Shown here: positions 16,405 through 20,121 of the stretch, one piece after another
Layout of the letters: the number at the start of each line of letters is the position of its first letter
Numbering within the stretch: position 1 is the stretch's first letter
Assembly (NCBI GenBank): GCA_003427395.1
Contig: BFEA01000552.1
Coordinates: 97,320-117,440 of the forward strand
DNA from: Chara braunii
Lineage: Eukaryota; Streptophyta; Charophyceae; Charales; Characeae
Length of the DNA: 20,121 nt
Direction: 5' to 3'
Translations under genes and position numbers: made by a program
The notes under the pieces: model-generated
What the model was told of the DNA's origin: nothing
Database searches by the model: none
The model's input: only the letters and a program-made list of their open reading frames with translations

Positions 16405-17390
16405 TGAGATGAAAAGTCGTTTTGAATAGTCACAGTCAGGTCCTAGACGAACAGGTACTGGGCTTAAATTTTAAGACTGAGATAGGGTCATGTCTGTTCG
16501 GCAATAAGTCAAAGGTCACAGTCCCGGACCAGTCACAGGCCCACGAGTCAATTCTGAGGAGTCCAAAAGACAGGCCCGACGGCCAAAGCAGCAGCAGACC
16601 ATGGGAAAGGGTACTGGGACACACACTTTGCAACAACAGGTATTGGGCAGGAGTCCCAGGCACTTGGAGGCCAAAAACAGACCTCGCCAGACCAGTCCAG
16701 CACTATAAAGGACTGGCCAGCCTCCCCATTCGGCAGATACTCATTCACATGAGAGTGTGGAAGTGCTGAAGGCACTTGTGCGCCCAATGTGATTCAGCAG
16801 TGTTAGACTTGAGAGCTACGCTGAAGGAAGAGAGAGTTGGGCGCTGGCTGAGAGGAAGGCGGCCATAGCTGCGCCAGTGCTAGTTAGTGTTAGTAGTAGG
16901 AATAGTCAGTAGAGAGAGCCAGTGAGTAATATTCAGAGTAGACCCTCGTGAGATGGGGAGTGTGCATTCATGGTGAGTGTGTATAGAGCAGGACTATGGA
17001 CAGAAGGAGAGAAGAGAGAGACCAGGAGAGAAGAGAGAGAAGTGAACTATGGTGTGACTTACTTGTGGAGCGCTGCTGTGCCAGGCCTTGTTGGATGAAG
17101 AAGATTTGTAATTCCGTTTGGCGCTATACAATTTGAACTCATGATTCTCTTTCTTAATCTGGTTATGATAATTGAGTTACACTTCCTGGTTCCCACTCAT
17201 CCTCAATTGGACTTCGTGTGAGTCATTGCAATCTGTGTGATCTGTGTTACATGCATGCTATCTGGTACACTTCAGCAAGTGACGAAAGGACAGATTCCTT
17301 GCACGTCAAAATGTCATGCAGGAAAAACGACCCGGGCTAAGCGATTTCCGGATTATCACAAAGAATCAACATGGACGCTCATAATTGAGG
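16405..17390 (+). mobile_element. Second LTR-like segment, possibly a solo LTR
   Basis: It may begin at TGTGAGATG (16404). It has a TATA-like ACTATAAAGG (16702-16711) preceded by GGCCAAAAACAGACCT, and a leader with GGCTGAGAGGAAG (16847-16859), GGCCATAGCTGCGCC and GTTAGTGTTAG. These parts match the LTR-like segment after pol in the same order and orientation, but the rest has diverged, so the two belong to related rather than identical families. GA-rich runs fill 16995-17045. No coding region adjoins it, which suggests a solo LTR, but I could not find a target-site duplication. Both ends are approximate. Confidence 0.4.
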
Positions 17391-17432
17391 TAGTTGGGGA
17401 TTGGTTCAAGTGAGACCATGCGCATAGTTTGC

Positions 17433-17666
17433 AGGCTGGAGGGCATGGGGGCGGCGGGTGGGCAGACAAACAGCACTAGGCAGAAGAATGAGGCGGCAAC
17501 AACAAGTCAAGAAGTAGCACTAGGGCAGCGAAGCAACAGCACAGAACGTAGGCTGGAGGGCATGGGGGAGGCAGGTGCGCAGACAAACAACACTCAGCAA
17601 GAAAAGAACGGACAGGAAGCCAAGAAACAGCCCGGCAACAAGACACCAAGGCAGACAAAAGAACAA
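17433..17666. repeat. Two-copy tandem repeat, 117-base period
   Basis: AGGCTGGAGGGCATGGGGG occurs at 17433 and again at 17550, each followed by CAGACAAACARCACT about 30 bases later. The period is 117 bases, a multiple of three, so the plus ORF over 17394-17705 shows a 39-residue repeat (L-E-G-M-G-x-A-G-x-Q-T-N). That frame has no ATG near the start, and its Lys/Gln/Asn-rich end comes from an A-rich tract. A coding role is possible but weak. Confidence 0.5.
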
Positions 17667-17849
17667 GCAGCAAAAAAACACAAAGCAAAAAAAACCAAAA
17701 CATGATAGATTGTTTCGCAGGAGTTGCACCGACTCATCAGGAGGCTGCACCCTCGACAATCTGTGGAATCTCCGTATTTGATGATTTGGGTCATGAACCC
17801 TTTGACCCTTGTTGAAGACAGACTGTCCCCAAGCGGAACATAGCAGCGG

Positions 17850-18290
17850 GCAGCAACCCTGTGGAGCACCAGGCAACACAGTAGAGGCCACACGGCTGCA
17901 CAACGCCAAAAACGACTGCAAGGAATGGCATGGCACGCAGGGCATGTAGCGCGGCAACCGTGTAGTGAAGCACAAGACAACACAAGCAAGGCAACAACAC
18001 TGCAGGGGACGACAGGGCGAGTGGACCAGCAGCTTGGCAACCGTGGAGCGGAGCACAAGGCACCAGCAAAAAGGCAACCAACCTACAGGGCACACAAGCG
18101 GCAAACACGGAAGGCACGGCCAGCGGATGAGCAGCACGGCAGCGGAGCAGTGAAGCGCAAGGCAACACCAACAACATGGCCACGCTGCACAGCGAACACA
18201 TCAACCTGCAAAGAACCCCATGTGAAGCCAGCGGGACGGGCAGCAGGGCAGCGGCGGAGCGCAGACGAGGACGTCCACACATCCAACATG
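17850..18290. repeat. Degenerate tandem array, about 80-110-base period, five copies
   Basis: A core like GGCARCCGTGGAGYGRAGCRCAAGGCAACAC recurs at about 17853, 17953, 18036, 18138 and 18248, spaced 100, 83, 102 and 110. All frames of both strands are open over long parts (Cys/Leu-rich on minus, Gln/Arg/Thr-rich on plus), as expected from a GC-rich, stop-poor repeat, so I do not call genes here. Confidence 0.55.
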
Positions 18291-18569
18291 GAGCAAAGCA
18301 GCACATGACCTACTCACATCACGATTGAACCCCGCAGACTGTTGGTTCCCACCACCCACTGAGCCAGGTAGTAACTCCGACGAGCATCCGTCATCACGCA
18401 CAGGCAACACAGACATCCTGAACCGAGCTGCAGTAGGCACTCCAAACGAGGAACCACCGACTGTTTGGCACTACTTAAGGGTGCTCAGTTGGGCACACAA
18501 GAAAAATACTTTTAAAAAATCAGGGGAAGGAAAGACAACAGAAGAAAAACTGACAGACATAAAACTGAT

Positions 18570-18584
18570 TGTGTGTGTGTGTGT
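18570..18584. repeat. (TG)n microsatellite
   Basis: Seven GT/TG units between ACTGATT and TTAAAGA. Short. Confidence 0.8.
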
Positions 18585-18830
18585 TAAAGATTTTCACCAT
18601 AACAGCCCCTGTTCCACACAGATGAGTGGATCCAAAATCGAAGCAACTTTACCTCTATTGCAGGCAATGAAGCACACTTGAGATGTGAGCCAGTCCAACA
18701 ATGAAACAGTTTTACCTCTATACAGTCTATAGCAAGCAACACGGAGCACAACATCCATTATATCCCTTTCTTAAACCGCTAGTACACGGCCCCAGCCTTG
18801 CAGAAAGTTTTTGTCACCACAAACAAAACT

Positions 18831-18884
18831 CGGAGGCGCCGCGGGGCCAGGCCCGCCGTTAAAAAAAAAAGTTGGTGGCCTCCG
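18831..18884. repeat. Short foldback flanking an A10 run
   Basis: CGGAGGC (18831-18837) and GCCTCCG (18878-18884) are perfect 7-bp inverted arms. Between them lie a GC-rich part and ten A residues (18861-18870). It sits in the presumed intron upstream of the candidate exon. It may be part of a small mobile element, but this is not established. Confidence 0.4.
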
Positions 18885-18994
18885 GAGTGGAGCGAGTTTC
18901 ATGCTGACACCCACGGGTCGATATGTGGTGTACTGGTGCTTTAAGTATCTTAACTTTAGTTCTCTTTGGGGTACCCCTTTATTTGTTCTTGCAG

Positions 18995-19319
18995 CTCCCC
19001 TTTTGCGTACAAGGCTGGCCACATTGATTGTGGTTTTGTTCCCCAAAGGATGAGATATGATGACAACAAGAAAACCCTGATGTTAATCATGTACACACCT
19101 GCCGCGCCCATGAAATTTCATCGTCATGACAAAGAGACCTTTCGGTTTCAGGAATGGAAGCAACTTAAGTGCCATCTGTTGGGCAATCTGAACAGGATGC
19201 TTGTTGACGTCACAAACGAGGGCATCAAAAGGTTGATCGCCAAGCCTCGCAGCAATCTCCTCGACTGCATCTTCCGCCTACCATGCCGGCCACAGGAACA
19301 CCACCAACATATAGCTTAG
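18995..19319 (+). CDS. Candidate 3'-terminal coding exon of a host gene, product unknown
   Basis: A 3' splice site precedes it: a CTTAAC branch-point-like string at 18948-18953, a pyrimidine-rich stretch and TTGTTCTTGCAG ending at 18994. The exon reads open for 108 codons from 18996 to TAG at 19317-19319; base 18995 would complete a split codon. The translation is protein-like: A-G-H-I-D-C-G-F-V-P-Q-R-M-R-Y-D-D near the start, F-R-F-Q-E-W-K-Q-L-K in the middle and D-V-T-N-E-G-I-K-R-L-I-A-K later, with a His-rich end. Composition and codon use differ from the low-complexity ORFs around it. AT-rich DNA with AATAAA-type signals follows. I do not recognise the family and found no upstream exon in the window. 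It could also be a captured gene fragment. Confidence 0.45.
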
Positions 19320-19327
19320 TTATTCAA

Positions 19328-19362
19328 AAAAAAATAAAAAAATAATAAATAAATAAAAATCT
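19328..19362 (+). promoter_or_regulatory. AT-rich region with AATAAA-type polyadenylation signals
   Basis: Just after the TAG of the candidate exon, an A-rich stretch contains overlapping AATAAA strings (around 19343-19357). This is a plausible 3'-end signal for that exon and supports plus-strand transcription, but simple A/T repeats give the same strings by chance. Confidence 0.35.
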
Positions 19363-20121
19363 ACTGTCATACCAGTGAGATTAGCAATGAACCCCAGCAG
19401 CAGCAGTGGCAACAGGAGCTCTTTTTCTTTTCTTTTCTTTTTTTAACTCAGGTTACTCAGCTATATTCTTCTCTCAATTTTATCTTTCAATATCGACCTA
19501 CTACTACTCCTAAGCCTACACAGGGGACCCCTGCAAGCATAGCTACCTCTCACAATTAAGGGGATGCATGTTGCGCTTCCCTCCCCACCCCCCCCGCCCC
19601 CCCTTTCTTGGAGGTGTTCAGGGAGTAGGGTGGAGCCGCCGGAGGGGGGAACCGTCTAAGACACAGACCGAGCATTTTGCCAGCAATATTTTTTTTGCGG
19701 ACTCCGTGTGCCACTATGCAATAACAGGAGTGGCACCGCATCTCGCAGTTCGGCAACAACGACAGCCTAAGTGAGCCCACTCCACCCCTGCCAAGAACAT
19801 ATGGGAATGCCACTGTGTACTCATCTCCAGTAGAGAGAGAGGGAGGTGGGGCCTCTCTCCATGACTCCACAGTTTTCCTTTTTTTTTTTCCCCCACGACT
19901 TCTCATCGGTCTAAAGAATCTAAACTTCTGAAGACAAATTTTCTGCCCTTATTACTACCAGCCATGGTTGCATCCCTGCCGACCGCCGACCCCGACCGCC
20001 GACCGTATTGCAGCCGACCAGTAGGGCCGACCGGTTTTCAGATCTGAGTTGGAAGCTGTACTGCGCTTGCTGAGTACAGCCCAAATCCGCTGAGAAACTT
20101 TTGGGGATGGGGGGTTTGGGG
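19363..20121. other. Low-complexity non-coding tail of the window
   Basis: Contains TTTTC repeats (19420-19445), a C-rich run (19580-19603), a T-run (19877-19890), a CCGACC-rich patch (about 19978-20036) and a G-rich end. ATCTGAGTTGGAAGCTGTAC at 20042-20061 matches ATCTGAGTTGCAGGCTGTAC at 612-631 in 18 of 20 bases, so the tail may enter another copy of the leader/LTR-like DNA at the window start. No gene is supported. Confidence 0.35.

Noticed and set aside
17520-18306. Long Cys/Leu-rich minus ORFs (154-205 residues) that look membrane-like
   Set aside because: They cover a GC-rich tandem array open in several frames on both strands; no start context or motif.
19556-19906. 116-residue minus ORF
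   Set aside because: Gly/Pro/Arg-rich from C- and G-runs, with no motif; spans homopolymer tracts.

Overview
The window looks like a repeat-rich intergenic stretch of a eukaryotic nuclear genome, most likely a charophyte green alga. The gag and pol wording, including the Lys/Glu-rich coiled-coil gag and the C-I-Y-C-G-D-P-G-H zinc knuckle, matches what I remember of the abundant Ty3/gypsy elements of Chara braunii. That is recollection, not a search result. There is no bacterial-type operon, rRNA, CRISPR array or intact long gene. I did no systematic tRNA scan.

Layout. 1-1109 is a non-coding, LTR- or leader-like region with a polypurine tract and a six-copy GTTGACC array. 1110-1590 encodes the N-terminal coiled-coil part of a Ty3/gypsy gag, broken by stops and a frameshift. 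1591-9476 is about 7.9 kb of unrelated, mostly non-coding DNA. It holds a tandem array with alternating monomer types (3387-3925), a dispersed AAACTTAT-centred motif array (4218-5050), an unresolved assembly join (N at 5586 between two identical 59-bp copies), paired hairpins and a few possible minus-strand coding fragments. At 9477 the gag reading resumes where the left piece stopped. It runs on through capsid, RGG-rich tail and zinc knuckle, then protease, reverse transcriptase, RNase H, integrase and a chromodomain-like tail ending at 14649. The simplest reading is one gypsy chromovirus element split inside gag by a nested insertion.

The gypsy element is dead. About eight frameshifts and one gag stop were found after the insertion. 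Five in-frame pol stops all fit C-to-T or G-to-A transitions. Conserved residues are also lost in the zinc knuckle, the RNase H site and the integrase zinc finger. The RT YLDD box and the integrase DD35E spacing survive.

14650-17390 holds two related LTR-like segments, each with a TATA-like box and a shared leader, separated by apparently single-copy sequence and a long TC microsatellite. 17433-18290 holds two tandem-repeat families. 18995-19319 is a good candidate for the last coding exon of a host gene, with branch point, pyrimidine tract and AG acceptor before it and AATAAA-type signals after it; I do not recognise the protein. 19370-20121 is low-complexity and repeat-rich and ends in a CCGACC-rich patch. 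I found no evidence for a new defence or metabolic system. The most unusual items are the two repeat arrays inside the nested insertion, the insertion itself and the candidate host exon.
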